From Cephalotrichum gorgonifer (taxonomy: Eukaryota > Ascomycota > Sordariomycetes > Microascales > Microascaceae), in contig ONZQ02000001.1 in the NCBI GenBank assembly GCA_900312665.1, forward strand, positions 560,954-624,953: a stretch of DNA of 64,000 nucleotides. The letters run 5' to 3'. The position numbers and the translations under genes are program-made. Shown here piece after piece: positions 10,169 to 20,558 of this stretch. The notes under the pieces were generated by a model. That model worked only from the letters and a program-made list of their open reading frames with translations, searched no databases and was not told the origin of the DNA. Within the stretch, counting starts at the first letter, position 1; the number at the start of each line of letters is the position of its first letter.

Positions 10169-11491
10169 TTACCTCCTCGGAACCTCCCCATCCATCTGCC
10201 TCACTCTCAAATCCCGCGCAGCCCTTTCCTCGTCAAACATGACAACAAGATCAGCATGCCCCTTTGCAGTCGCGATCCTCGGCGGAGTATCCCCATCTAC
10301 GTCAACGTTATCCAAGTCCGCACCGTGGTCCAGAAGCAGCCTTGCGATCGCCTTATGACCACCATACGCGCACATGCTGAGCGCTGACCATCCCCACTGG
10401 TCCCTAGCGTTAACGTCCACTCCCACGCCCAAAAGCTTGCCGACCTTTTCGATGTCGCCCTCGCTCGCGGCCCGTATGATTTCCTTATCCTTCGTCACCA
10501 TCTTCTGGAGGAAACGGCCGACATCGAGGCGCTTCTTCGGTTTGAGGCTCGTGGTGGTAGCGGATTTGAGGGCTGTGTAGTCGGCTGCTTCTTGGACTAG
10601 CCAAGAAGTCTTTTGTTCCTGGAGGTCCTGCTCGAACTTGTCGTTCGCGCCGACCACCGAAGCCGAGGCGTTACTCAGTCTCCGCTGGGACGCGATGCTT
10701 CCGCCGGATCCTGGGCTCGCAACCAGAGTGTATGAGTCGCTCGTGCCACTCACGGACACCTTGCGGTCCGATTGGATATTATCACCAGGAGACTCATCCA
10801 CCATGCCCTCCGCTAGCGCCCTTTTCATCCAGCTGGTGATGTACTCGCGGTTCTCCTCGATGACAGCGGTGCTGATCCCGACGTCTTCCAGCTCGCGCCG
10901 CAGTTCCTGCCATACGTCGGGAGAGTCGAGGGTCTCCGTTACATCATTCGTCGTCACGACTGAGCCCTCGCGGAGGCCGGCTTGAACTTCCGCCATGAAT
11001 TTATTTAAGCGCTTCTCTATACGGGAGGTCGAAGACCTTCTGTCATGTTAGCGAAGGAAATTATCGAGTCGGGGGCTTGAAGAATTAAAAGGGACTCACG
11101 TTATCAGCGCAATGTTGAACGCTGAGAGCATAGTAGTCGTAGAAACAAGTCGAGAGCTGATGGCAGATACGTCCTTCAACCCAAAGCAGAACCGGTCCCA
11201 GGTACGCTGAGCCTGGGTTCCGAGACTCTCGTACCGGTTCACGATCTCTTCGAGGTCGGAGAGCGTTGCGCGACAGCTATCGTGGAGAATACTCAGTCGG
11301 TGCTGGCGCGACAGATCGAGGTTGGCGTGTTCTTTGAGGTAGTCTTCTGTCTCGAGAAGGACAGCGTGAAGGGACATGAGATCCGTGGAAAGCCGTTTGA
11401 AGTCATCGCTCGAGTCGCGGCATGCCTTGAACAGCTTCCAGGCCAGGCCGGAAACGAGGACGATGTCGCCCACTCCTACGCCGAAACTCAT
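10169..11491 (-). CDS. Fungal helical N-terminal domain plus ankyrin-repeat protein
   Basis: Exons 11100-11491 and 10169-11039 give 420 aa. The 60-nt intron has a GTGAGT donor, GCTAAC branch and ACAG acceptor. Residues 1 to about 145, starting MSFGVGVGDIVLVSGLAW, form the all-helical N-terminal domain common on fungal NLR-like and ankyrin proteins (segments FKRLSTDLMSLHAVLLETED and RLVSTTTMLSAFNIAL are characteristic). A low-complexity linker follows. Ankyrin repeats occupy about residues 315-405, for example GDIEKVGKLLGVGVDVNARD and GHKAIARLLLDHGADLDNVD. There is no NACHT or NB-ARC segment between the two domains, so this is a short form, not a complete NLR. It is probably a cytoplasmic protein-protein interaction factor; no enzymatic role is visible. 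An upstream in-frame ATG at 11623 exists, but the stretch before Met(11491) has no family character. Confidence 0.8.
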
Positions 11492-12317
11492 TGTGCTGCT
11501 GTTTAGAGCCAGGAAATTCTTTGCGGTACCTGCACGGTTGTAAGTGTCTGGTGAGGAGAGGGAACTGATAGAAGGGCCGCAGTCAGTTGAACAGTCGGGT
11601 TTTAAAGACGAGATGGCCAACACAAGGCCGTGAGTCCCAAACCATCGAAGGATTCAAAGGCAATTCGAAGGCACAAGCCCGGAGGCCGCACGCAACCCAG
11701 GCGAAGTCTTGAAATATATAAACAGGGGACTGATTATTACCATAGCGGATTAGTGACTAGTGCACCGAGTGCCCGGCGTACTGATAGCACAGTCACACGG
11801 AACTGCAGCCACTGCCAATTCCGCGATTACCGCTGGGCAATTTAAGCTCGCATCGTGTGGCGCTCAGATGTGCGTATCATTGGTGCTGTTCACAGCCCCA
11901 GTTCCAGCGTGACTGGGGTGCGCGGGCGCGAAATCAATCTTCACCCGGGCTATCCGCTCTCCATGCCCCGCGATGGGATGAGATTTCCTGGGCGGCGGGT
12001 CATCCAATTGTCAGGCAGTAGTGTCATTCCGCCTTAACGATCCCGGATCCGATTCTGGTCTTTCTGCCTCGTGGGCTGGGGCTGAATGATTGCGTCACAG
12101 GCGAGTATCCAAACCCCCGCTTCTCGAAGTTGTTGGAAGCTGCTCAGCCACACATACTACGACATAGTCTTGTGAAAGGGGTTAACAGACACAAGCACCG
12201 CCTCAGTCAAATACCCCTGGTCCCCCCCCCCCCCTCCCCCTTCGGGCTCAGGATTTATCAACATTGACCTTCTTCCTAACTACAGGACCCCTGGTCGCTC
12301 AAGCCACCTACACCATC
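11492..12317. promoter_or_regulatory. Divergent promoter region of ankyrin gene and amine oxidase gene
   Basis: No gene seen. About 90 bp upstream of the amine oxidase start is a pyrimidine tract (T, 13 C, T, 5 C at 12221-12240), a common core-promoter or leader feature in filamentous fungi. Confidence 0.4.
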
Positions 12318-14011
12318 ATGGATTCTTCCCCATCGGAAATACCGAGAACGAAGCCCCGAGTCGGGATAATCGGAGCAGGAGTCTCCGGGCTCCGGTGCGC
12401 CGACGTGCTCCTCTCCCACGGATTCGATGTAACCATACTTGAAGCGAGAGACAGAATCGGGGGCAGGGTAAGCCGACCTGTCACACACTTCCAGCTGTGC
12501 GTTCTATTTCCTTGAACTGACACGCAATTTCTAGATCTGCCAGACTGATGGACTCGGATACACCGTTGACCTGTAAGACTCACCAGGCCGATTTTGACCC
12601 TGGCAAAATAAGGAGGATAAAAACACTGACGCTGGGAACAGCGGCGCAAACTGGATTCACGCCTGGTCTGACACCGACGAGCCCCATCCCATCTTCAAAC
12701 TGGCGAAGGACACGGACACACCCGTGCACCACTGGAACAACAAGCAACTCATCTTCGACTCTTCGGGAGCCGCGCTGTCGGATGACCTGACCGACCGGCT
12801 TTCCACGCTGCTGTGGGAAATAATCGAGGATGCGTTCAAATTCAGCGAGGAACTCCACGCTGCAGGGAGGAGCGCCGAGATCCCCAGCCATGACTCACTA
12901 TTCGACTTCGTACAGAGGGAGGTGGAAAAGAGGCTCCCGGATGAATCTGAGCGGAATCTCCTGGTCCATATGAGCGAGATGTTTGGCGCGTATGTTGGCG
13001 AGCCGGTGTGGAGGCAGAGCCTGCGGTTCGCGTGGATGGAAGAGTGCTGCGGAGGAGGTAAGTCCGTGTCTGGACACCCAGTTTCTCACCATCAGGCATA
13101 TTATAAAACTTCATTTGAGCTAATCGGAATCTGTAGAGGAGATGTTCGTGCAGTCCAACTACTCGGCTATCCTGGGGAGCCTGGCACAACCGGCGCTCGA
13201 GAAGGCGCGTCTCCTCCTCGGCACCTACGTCTCCGGTGTCTCCACGCCAGAATCCCGCGATTCAGAAAATAAGGTCACAGTTACAGTTCGATCTGGAGAT
13301 ACTATGTGCTTTGACGAAATAGTAGTTACGACACCCCTCGGCTGGCTCAAGCGAAACCCCGACACATTCTCTCCGGCCCTACCGCCCCGAATCCTCTCCG
13401 CAATCGACAGCCTCTCGCTCTCACAGCTGGAAAAGGTCTACATTACCTTCCCCTCCACGTTCTGGAAGACCGAACCCACCTCGGGTATGTCTCCATGCTA
13501 CGTCGGCTGGCTAAAACCAAACTACGCGCCGGACACAAACCCAAGCGGGTGGCCGCAGGAAATCTGGGATCTCTCCTCCTTCAACGAAAAACATAAGCAC
13601 CCCACGATCTTATTCTACATATTCGGGGACTGCTCCCGAGCCCTAGTTGACAAAATTCACGGAAAATCTAGCGAGGAAAAACACCGCCTCCTCGACGACT
13701 TCTTCCGCCCTTACTACTCCCGACTCCCCGGCTTCGAGCCGGGTGCCGAGGCGTGCGTGCCAAAGGCTATTCTCGCCACGGAGTGGTACAAGGATGATCT
13801 CGCCGGCAACGCGAGCTACTGCAACTTCCCAGTCGGCATTGAGGAGGCGGATGAGGATGTGCGGGCTTTCCGAGCGGGGTGTCCCGAGAGGAGGCTCTGG
13901 TTCTGCGGGGAGCATGCTGCTCCGTTTGAGGAGTGTGGAACTGTCGCCGGGGCGTATCTTAGCGGCGAGACGGCGGCGAAGAACATCGTAGGAAGGTACA
14001 CATCGGGGTGA
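12318..14011 (+). CDS. Flavin-containing amine oxidase (polyamine/monoamine oxidase-like)
   Basis: Exons 12318-12467, 12535-12572, 12642-13057 and 13137-14011 give 492 aa. All junctions follow GT-AG and restore family motifs. The FAD-binding Rossmann motif is RVGIIGAGVSGLRCADVLL (about residues 16-34), then ILEARDRIGGR. The family motif GANWIH is restored by splicing exon 2 to exon 3. The C-terminal FAD segment is LWFCGEHAAPFEECGTVAG, followed by AYLSGETAAKNIV. Such enzymes oxidatively deaminate polyamines or other primary/secondary amines with release of H2O2. The substrate is not predictable here. There is no signal peptide and no clear C-terminal peroxisomal SKL-type signal (ends RYTSG), so cytosolic location is likely. 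The 38-nt exon 2 is small but supported by the protein motif. The Rieske gene follows on the same strand. Confidence 0.9.
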
Positions 14012-14557
14012 GGATGTGGCCAACGAGCGTTCAGGTGTGATCAAAGCAAGGGCGGAATAAGGATAAAAGGGGGAGAGTGGCCCCTACCAAAGCAAAAAAA
14101 TGGTCTGGAGTATAGATATATAAGATACAAACCCAAGTCAAAAGCCACATGGCTTGGCTCCATACCTTGAAATCTATCGTCTCACTGATAGATCGTCCCC
14201 TGGTCTATGAGGATTTTTTCACTTACGATGGACACCCACAAATGATTTTAGTGCCTAGATTTCATGGAAGAAACGGGACGGGAAAGGGAAGAAAAAAGAA
14301 CACAAGAAACATTTACTCATCGTTTATTTTATGTCCCGAGATTATTCTAACCAACACCGGAACTAATTGAGTTTCGGTTGCCATCTCGCCCATGAATGGT
14401 GGGGTGGTATGACTAATCTTTCACTCATCCACCTAACTCTGCAAGTTTGCATTAAGACTCTTCATTCTTGCGCCCCATTGTTGCATCACTGAATAGCCCT
14501 TCTCCAGATTGTTGCGACTGGGCATTATCACCAGTGGACCGTCCAAATATACCGGAG
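14012..14557. other. Intergenic region between amine oxidase and Rieske gene
   Basis: A/T-rich 3' flank of the amine oxidase and leader of the Rieske gene. The frame of the latter is open from an earlier ATG at 14468, which is a possible alternative start. Confidence 0.45.
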
Positions 14558-15200
14558 ATGAATCCCTTCGGGGCGCGCTGGGGTTCCTCCCGGCCGGATT
14601 CAGACTGGTTTTCCGTCGGCCTCGTCTCATCCTTCCCCGATACCGGGGACGATAAGAGCCTATCACAGTTCCGCTCCTCCAATGGGGACCAAAAGCCGGG
14701 ATGTAAGGCCTTCTACGCGCCGAGAGGGGATTCCACTAGGACCGAGGTCGCCGTAGGGGACGATGCCCTGGAGGCTTCGGAGGCTGGAGGGGAGCTGAAG
14801 GATCAGGTTCTAGTGTTCCGGTATAAGGGCAAATTTCACGCCGTTGACCATGTCAGTAGCGCTTATCCACGCCCGTTGGAGAGTTACCCGCCGTTGGTAC
14901 TAACCCATTCCCAACTAGCGATGTCCTCACGCGTCATTCCCCCTTTCAAACGGGGTACCTTTCGATATCGAGGACTTTGGGATTGTCCTGAGCGCCGGGC
15001 TAACCTGTCCGAAGCACGGCTGGGCCTTCGACATGTATACGGGGATGTCCGATCGTGCCCGCTACAAGCTAGGGGTGTGGGAGGTTGAGGTTCGAGACGT
15101 CAAGCGCACCGAAGTTCCTGCTTCACAGGGAGAGGATGGGACTAGCGTGGAGGATGGAGATAAGGAGGTGTGGGTGAGAAGAAAACCGAAGATGGGTTAG
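14558..15200 (+). CDS. Rieske [2Fe-2S] domain protein
   Basis: Exons 14558-14851 and 14919-15200 give 191 aa (221 aa if the upstream ATG at 14468 is used). The intron (GTCAGT donor, CTAAC branch, CTAG acceptor) splits the domain right before the first cluster-binding loop. Ligands are Cys100 and His102 in HRCPHASFPLSNG and Cys128 and His131 in LTCPKHGWAFDMYTG. The two loops are separated by 25 residues, longer than the 15-17 usual for Rieske ferredoxins. The first ~80 residues are Ser/Asp-rich and look disordered. The C-terminus is hydrophilic, without a membrane helix, so it is a soluble Rieske protein that probably carries electrons or acts as a small redox module; no oxygenase catalytic domain is attached. 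I chose Met(14558), MNPFGARWGSS, because the stretch before it looks non-conserved. Confidence 0.82.
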
Positions 15201-15321
15201 AATGAAGATTGTATTATCTATTGTCTTCTGGACCAAACCAGTTTCCGCAGCCTGGCCACGCGAATATTAATATTAAATCTCATTAGCGCGCATGGTCCCC
15301 CTTCACCTGGTAATACAGGGT

Positions 15322-16763
15322 TCAAGCCGACTTCGCCACACCGATCCTTGCGTCTGCTTCTTTGGCGTCTAGGGGTGCCAGCTGTCTGGACATACCCTTC
15401 CCTGCTGAGTTGGGCCATTGGTCCAATGGTGTTGACCCATCCACCCGAACGTGATTCCCATTCATATTCCTCAACAGATCGTTAATATAGTCCCCTGCCG
15501 CCGAAAGATGGAGGACGTTCACGATGGCTTGGTAAACAGCCAGAAGCCGAGGCGAAGGGGGATTAATAGTCCGGCCAGAAGCGAGATAAAGGGTGAGGTG
15601 ATACGGAGGGCAAGATCGGTGAGAAGCTGTATGGGGCGAGACGATTCAATCTTGTAGGTATGCACTCCTGGAAGGGCGGTGAAGAAGACTTGGAAGCTTC
15701 CAAAAGCTCGTGAAAGTCGGTAGTCAGAGTTAGGGCATTATGGGGGAGGTTGGTCTTAGAGCCACCCATGAGTCGCGCAATCCAGCGCCAACCCTGTTCA
15801 AAACTGCCAAGGCAGCTTGCTTGGTGGGGTCCTAAGATGATGTTAGTGGCGGGAATCGATGACCACGGTGTTTCAAAGAGCATGTACCAGTTGGGGCTTG
15901 AATTAAGAGTTGTCAGGGAGTGCGGGAGGATATGCGCATCCGCCCATACACCATACCCCGTGCCCGTCCTGTGACAGTTGCACCTGTACTTAGCCGCCTA
16001 GGCCAAAAGATCTAGTATTGAGAGCTGTTGTGGAAATCAATTAGGTGCTCCGCAGTTAAGTGTCCTCGCACGGCCACAATCCCGTCTGGATCGGAACACG
16101 CTCCAAGTTCTAGCGGGTGACCGTGGTCGTTCATCGCTTCACTGCCGTCTTTTTTGTAGCGTTATCCAGTCCCACGTAGATCAAATTTCCTTGCCATGAC
16201 GTATTCATGACGGTCTCGGGTGAAGCAGGCACCACGAAGGGCAGGCACTCGGTCAGGGGATCCAGCGAACGTATGTGACCCGCCCTGTACGCTTTGTATC
16301 GCGGAGTGGTACACGGGCGAGGGTTGGGGTGATTTCTTGCTGGCAGCTTTCACTGAGCGCGGTAAGGAAACGAGTTAGAGACTAGCCGGGTTGGCAGACC
16401 CCTTGTAGGTGGAAGACTTAGAAGGCAGGAAGAAATCATCAAGATAATCTGAAATTCCGAGAAATAGCGGACCGAGCTCCTTGCAATCGACATCTTCATT
16501 CCCGTGGATTTGGACCGCTATTTCCCGGAAGAAGGCGCATAGGAATTTGTCCTCAGACTCTTCGAATTGCGAATGCTCATATGCGAAGCGGATACTCGAT
16601 GGCATTCAGGCCCGAGGTGATATCGAGGCGGTTTCGAAACACTCCAGAATATGGTAGAACTGGCGCTTCCAGAAGCACGTTTGGTCGCACTGAGTGAGAG
16701 ATTCGAGCTGAATTCAATTATCCCCTCCAGGAATGATTGATGGCCGTGGAAGGGTGATGCCAT
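15322..16763 (-). pseudogene. Decayed HNH endonuclease (fungal HNH_2-type family)
   Basis: The minus strand carries a full-length relic of the common fungal HNH-nuclease protein, read in order but in shifting frames. It begins at 16763 (PFHGHQSFLEGIIEFSS), then shows LDITSGLNAIEYPLR, FEESEDKFLCAFFREIAV (frame from 16605), and DRVPALRGACFTRDRH with ARKFD near 16200. An in-frame TAA at 16162-16164 precedes RYKKDGSEAMNDHG. The HNH core AHILPHSL is at 15914-15937, followed by an intron-like stretch and DPTKQAALAVLN (15796-15831). Then come NALTLTTDFHEL, FGSFQVFFTALPG, PPSPRLLAVYQAIVNVLHL and AGDYINDLLR. Breaks include at least one stop and at least four frameshifts (near 16600, 15790, 15695 and 15598), plus loss of a usable donor near 16400. 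Family members are predicted nucleases of unknown role that are expanded and variable in filamentous fungi. No intact product is expected. Confidence 0.88.
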
Positions 16764-17528
16764 TATTGTAGGATGTGGAAAAGGGGAGGAGAGGGGAAAA
16801 AGTGGCCTAGGTTGTCTGGACCTCTGAAAGAGGGAAAGAGCTACCTAGATACTATAGAGAGGCCATTTCCGGGCGTGTAACGAAGACAAACACAAACAGG
16901 ACGTGGTTTGCCCATCAACAGATCAACAGGCGCCAGACTCTAACATGGGAGTGTGGGTCCGACGCGCTCTTCGCGTCGGGCCGCATCGCCTATCTATGGT
17001 GGCTTTTTGGGGCCTGTATTAATGAGTATGTAGGCATGGGAGTGTCCGCAGACGTGACCATAATCATGTGACAAGGGTCCACGGCAAAAAGCTCTGAGGG
17101 CCATTCAATGTTTGGACCTGGACAGAACTTCTCTAGTCGATGGACTAATACTCAACGTAATTCATCTTAGGTATTTACCATTGCTCATCGTTTACCAGTC
17201 GCCACATTGTGTAGTCATAAATCTGTATCATAGCACGAAACCGACATCGCTGACTCCAAACTCCACTCATTTCCACTCATAGACATGATGGACTGGCACT
17301 AATTAATAGCTGCGGGGCGGGAGGCAGAAACATGAGCTAGTGTAGCCTAGAAATAATATTAGCGTTCGGTCAGCTTCCTTTGGTGCAATCCGTCCCTCAA
17401 GTCTCATGTGGCCGACATCTCATAAAACCTAGCTTTGCCCACCGAGTAGCGCCACTGGGGTACGAAGCGCCCAGCTGTTGAAGCCTGTCTAATTTTTTTT
17501 TTACCTACACTATCCACACCATCGTCCG
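16764..17528. other. Intergenic region with a strong hairpin
   Basis: No gene seen. A near-perfect inverted repeat lies at 16956-16966 and 16972-16982 (core CCGACGCG / CGCGTCGG, 5-nt loop CTCTT, about 11 bp with one G-T pair). The rest is A/T-rich and unstructured to the eye. Confidence 0.45.
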
Positions 17529-17873
17529 ATGACCATGTACGACGGAAAAATCTTTCGATCGGAGGCGAACACTGCCAACGGAGAGGTTGGGGCAGAGACG
17601 TTGTTTCACTACCACCAAGATGGCACAATTGTCTGGGCCGAATACTCGGGCGGCTCGATCGTCAAGGGCACCCTTATCGCGGTTGTTCAAGAAGGAAACT
17701 GCCTCGATATGCGCTACCAACACGTTAACCGCAACGGAGACCTGATGACCGGTCGGTGTCAGTCAACTCCCGAAATCCTGGCCGACGGCCGACTTCGGCT
17801 CCACGAGAAGTGGCAATGGACGTCGGGCGATTTATCGTTTGGCGAATCTGTAATCGAAGAGGTCCAGGGCTGA
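17529..17873 (+). CDS. Small bacterial-like conserved protein (database name 'n-acetylglutamate synthase')
   Basis: An intronless gene encodes 114 aa. It matches a compact family frequent in bacteria, with segments NGEVGAETLFHYHQDG, WAEYSGGSIVKGTLIAVV, DMRYQHVNRNGDLMTGRC and STPEILADGRLRLHEKWQW. Databases often call the family n-acetylglutamate synthase, but the protein is far too small for that enzyme and shows no GNAT or kinase-like fold, so I treat the function as unknown. The alternating hydrophobic pattern suggests an all-beta barrel (inference). Met1 and Met3 are both possible starts. Full-length agreement with bacterial relatives and lack of introns make lateral transfer from bacteria plausible. 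It sits next to the HNH relic, in a gene-poor stretch. Confidence 0.8.
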   Translation: MTMYDGKIFRSEANTANGEVGAETLFHYHQDGTIVWAEYSGGSIVKGTLIAVVQEGNCLDMRYQHVNRNGDLMTGRCQSTPEILADGRLRLHEKWQWTSGDLSFGESVIEEVQG

Positions 17874-18861
17874 AGCCAGTCAAGGTTTGTGGGGCATGCC
17901 AAGTCCGACGACCACCAATTTTATGGTTACTGACCAATGTCCGGGGGCCAATTATCCAGCATGCGCTATTACAAACTCCACCTAGCAGCGATACCGGCGT
18001 CTCCAACGCTAATAGATGTCCGAGTGACCCTTCCGAAAAAAAAAATTACCCGCCATACTAGCCCATCTCTAGCGGGTACTCCGTACTCGCAGGGTGAATC
18101 ATGGATAGACAGATTGCGGGGAGGTGTACATTTATTTATATGTGGGCGTGGGTACAGAAGGGAGTCCGGCGGCTTCCGGCTGGTTGTGTGTGTGGCAAAT
18201 TTGTGGCGTTGACACACAGGGCAATGAAACCGACATGCTTGATACTTCACCCCAATGTCTGGCGGACAAACAAGGTTGGGTTTATATGGGTGGCTGGATG
18301 GAGAGGCAGCGGCGACAACGGACTTAGGACTAAAATACAGGGGACCTCACCCCAGATGACGCTATTTGTACCTCGGCAATAACGACTTACATGGAGACCT
18401 CGAAGCACAAAACGGGCGTAACTACTCCTACATTCCTACCGGAGGTGGGCCGGTGGAGCGCGGGCAAGCGGAGGAGAGATGAATGCGGGTGAGATTATGA
18501 ATCTGTTGGACAAAATTGTGGCGATCTTCATCAAGGACCCACTTTGGAACTGCAAAGTACTTATTTTAGTGCTCGTAGCCGCGGGTGCGGGTGGTGGAGG
18601 AGGTGAGTCTTACTCCAAAAGTACTTTACTGTTACACTCATGTATTACTGAAATGGGGAAACTTGTGCATGGGACCCAATACTAAAGTACTAGGTTTGGC
18701 AATACTTTTTGCCGATCACAAGGTGAACCAAAATCTCCCCATTCTCTGAGCTCTCTGGACGTCCTGTTGCCCCTACAGTCCTTTCATCCAGCCGAGGAAA
18801 CATCCAGTAGCGGTTCCCAGGCGCGACGATCTACCCAGAAAACACAAACCAAGCGTCAAAC
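17874..18861. promoter_or_regulatory. Intergenic region and promoter of the second MFS gene
   Basis: No gene seen. The palindrome AGTACT, always within AAAGTACT, occurs three times at nearly even spacing: 18556-18561, 18620-18625 and 18686-18691. All are within 310 bp upstream of the MFS start. A TACTCCGTA element lies at 18077-18085. Regulatory meaning is inference. Confidence 0.4.
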
Positions 18862-20558
18862 ATGGGATTCGCCTGGGGAGAGAAAAAGGCTGGTGGCGAC
18901 CTGCCACCAGAGTTTGTCGAAGGCGACGCGGACACTGAGCGGGTAGGCGCGATCAACGCGCCAGCCCTCGACGCTGGCCTCAATGTCGAATGTCCGCCTC
19001 ATACCACAGAGGGCAAGCTCGTGGCAAAGATCGACCTTCACGTCATTCCCTTCCTCTGCGTCATGTACTTGCTCGCTTTCCTCGGTAAGTTCTCGACTCA
19101 TGGGTGCTGGATTTCCTCTCACAGGAAGCCGAATTGCTTTCAGTCGGCTTGACCTAACTAAACACACTCACCATCCAGACCGAGTCAATATCGCCAATGC
19201 AAAGGTCTTCGGCCTAGCCAAGGAGCTCAACCTAGATGGAACGCTGTACAACAACGCGCTCGTCGTTTTCTTCGTTCCCTACATTATCTTTGAGATCCCG
19301 TCAAATATCCTGCTCAAACGCTTCAAGCCTCACGTGTGGCTAAGTATCAACATGTTCCTCTTCGGGTTCGTAACCATGATGCAGGGCCTAGTGCAGAACT
19401 ATGCCGGCTTGGTGGCATGCCGTTTCTTCCTAGGCGTATTCGAGACGGGCATGTTCCCGGGAGGTATGTTCACTCATATAACCCCCAGCCCCCTTCTAGC
19501 CCAAAGTGCAACTTGGAATATGCAAAACCCCGCGAGCTGACACGGAGAAAGCCTTTTATCTTATCGGCATGTGGTACCGCCGGCACGAGGCCCAGCGCCG
19601 GTACTCCTTCTTCTTTAACAGTACGACCCTAGCTGGCGCCTTCGGCGGCCTCCTAGCAGCCGCCATCGGCAAGATGGACGGGCTGCGAGGCTACGCGGGC
19701 TGGCGCTGGATTTTCATCCTCGAGGGCGCCCTAACCGTCTTCGTCAGCTTCTTCTTCTACTTCCTGCTCCCCGACTTCCCGGAGCAGGTCAAGTGGCTTA
19801 CCGAGGAGGAGAGGACATATGTCTCCGCCCGCCTACGGGCCGACCAGGGTAGCTCCGCCGCCGAGCGCGAGACCACCATCCGAGACGTATGGAACGTCTT
19901 GAAGGACTACAGAGTTATCATCGGCGGTTTTATGTACTTCGGGCTTATCGTCCCGGCCTACGGCTACGCCTACTTCGCTCCCGGCATTATCCAGGGCTAT
20001 GGATATAGTCCTATCCAGACGCAGCTACACAGTGTCCCGCCCTGGGCTGCCGCCTTCGGCTTCTCCATGATCGTCGCGTATATGTCGGATAAGACTCGGC
20101 ACCGTATGGGATTCGCCCTCTTCGCCATCTGCGTCGCCATCGTTGGGTTTGGCATCCTCATCGGAGTTCACGACAACACGAAGCTGCAGTATGCGGCGCT
20201 ATTCCTCGTCGCTATGGGCGCCTACACCGCCATGCCCATCATCGTATGCTGGTTCAACATGAACCTGGGCGGCCACCACCGTCGTGGCGTGGGGAGCGCG
20301 TGGCAGGTCGGCTTTGGAAACATCGGCGGTATTATTGCCGTCTACGCCTTCCTTGAGAAGGATAAACCCAAGTTTATTCCGGGTTACTCCATATCCATTG
20401 CGTTTACCATCCTGTCTATCATCTCCTGCATCATCTACGGCATTAGCTCGGTGGTGGAGAATAAGAAGAAGGCCCGATACGCGGGTACGGTCGAACTTTC
20501 CGAGGAGGAGAAAACAGAGTTGGGAGACAAGAATCCGGACTATCGATACCTACTATAG
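18862..20558 (+). CDS. MFS permease, Dal5/TNA1-like (anion:cation symporter) family
   Basis: Exons 18862-19084, 19179-19463 and 19552-20558 give 504 aa. Intron 1 (GTAAGT donor, CCAG acceptor) splits the conserved LLAFLDRVNIANAK motif. Intron 2 (GTATGT donor, CTGAC branch, AAAG acceptor) splits ETGMFPG from FYLIGMWYRRHEAQRR. Twelve hydrophobic segments are visible, with the family markers above plus GWRWIFILEGALTV and LLPDFPEQVKWLTEEE before the central loop. The C-terminal tail (VELSEEEKTELGDKNPDYRYLL, shown here only as its known pattern of acidic residues ending DYRYLL) is typical of the group. It likely imports an organic acid, vitamin or small amide by proton symport at the plasma membrane; substrate unknown. 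It is a different paralogue from the permease at 2051, with different intron positions. Confidence 0.93.

Noticed and set aside
12318..15200. Amine oxidase, Rieske protein and nearby MFS gene as a biosynthetic cluster
   Set aside because: No backbone enzyme (PKS, NRPS, terpene cyclase) or pathway regulator is present, and the genes are widely spaced.
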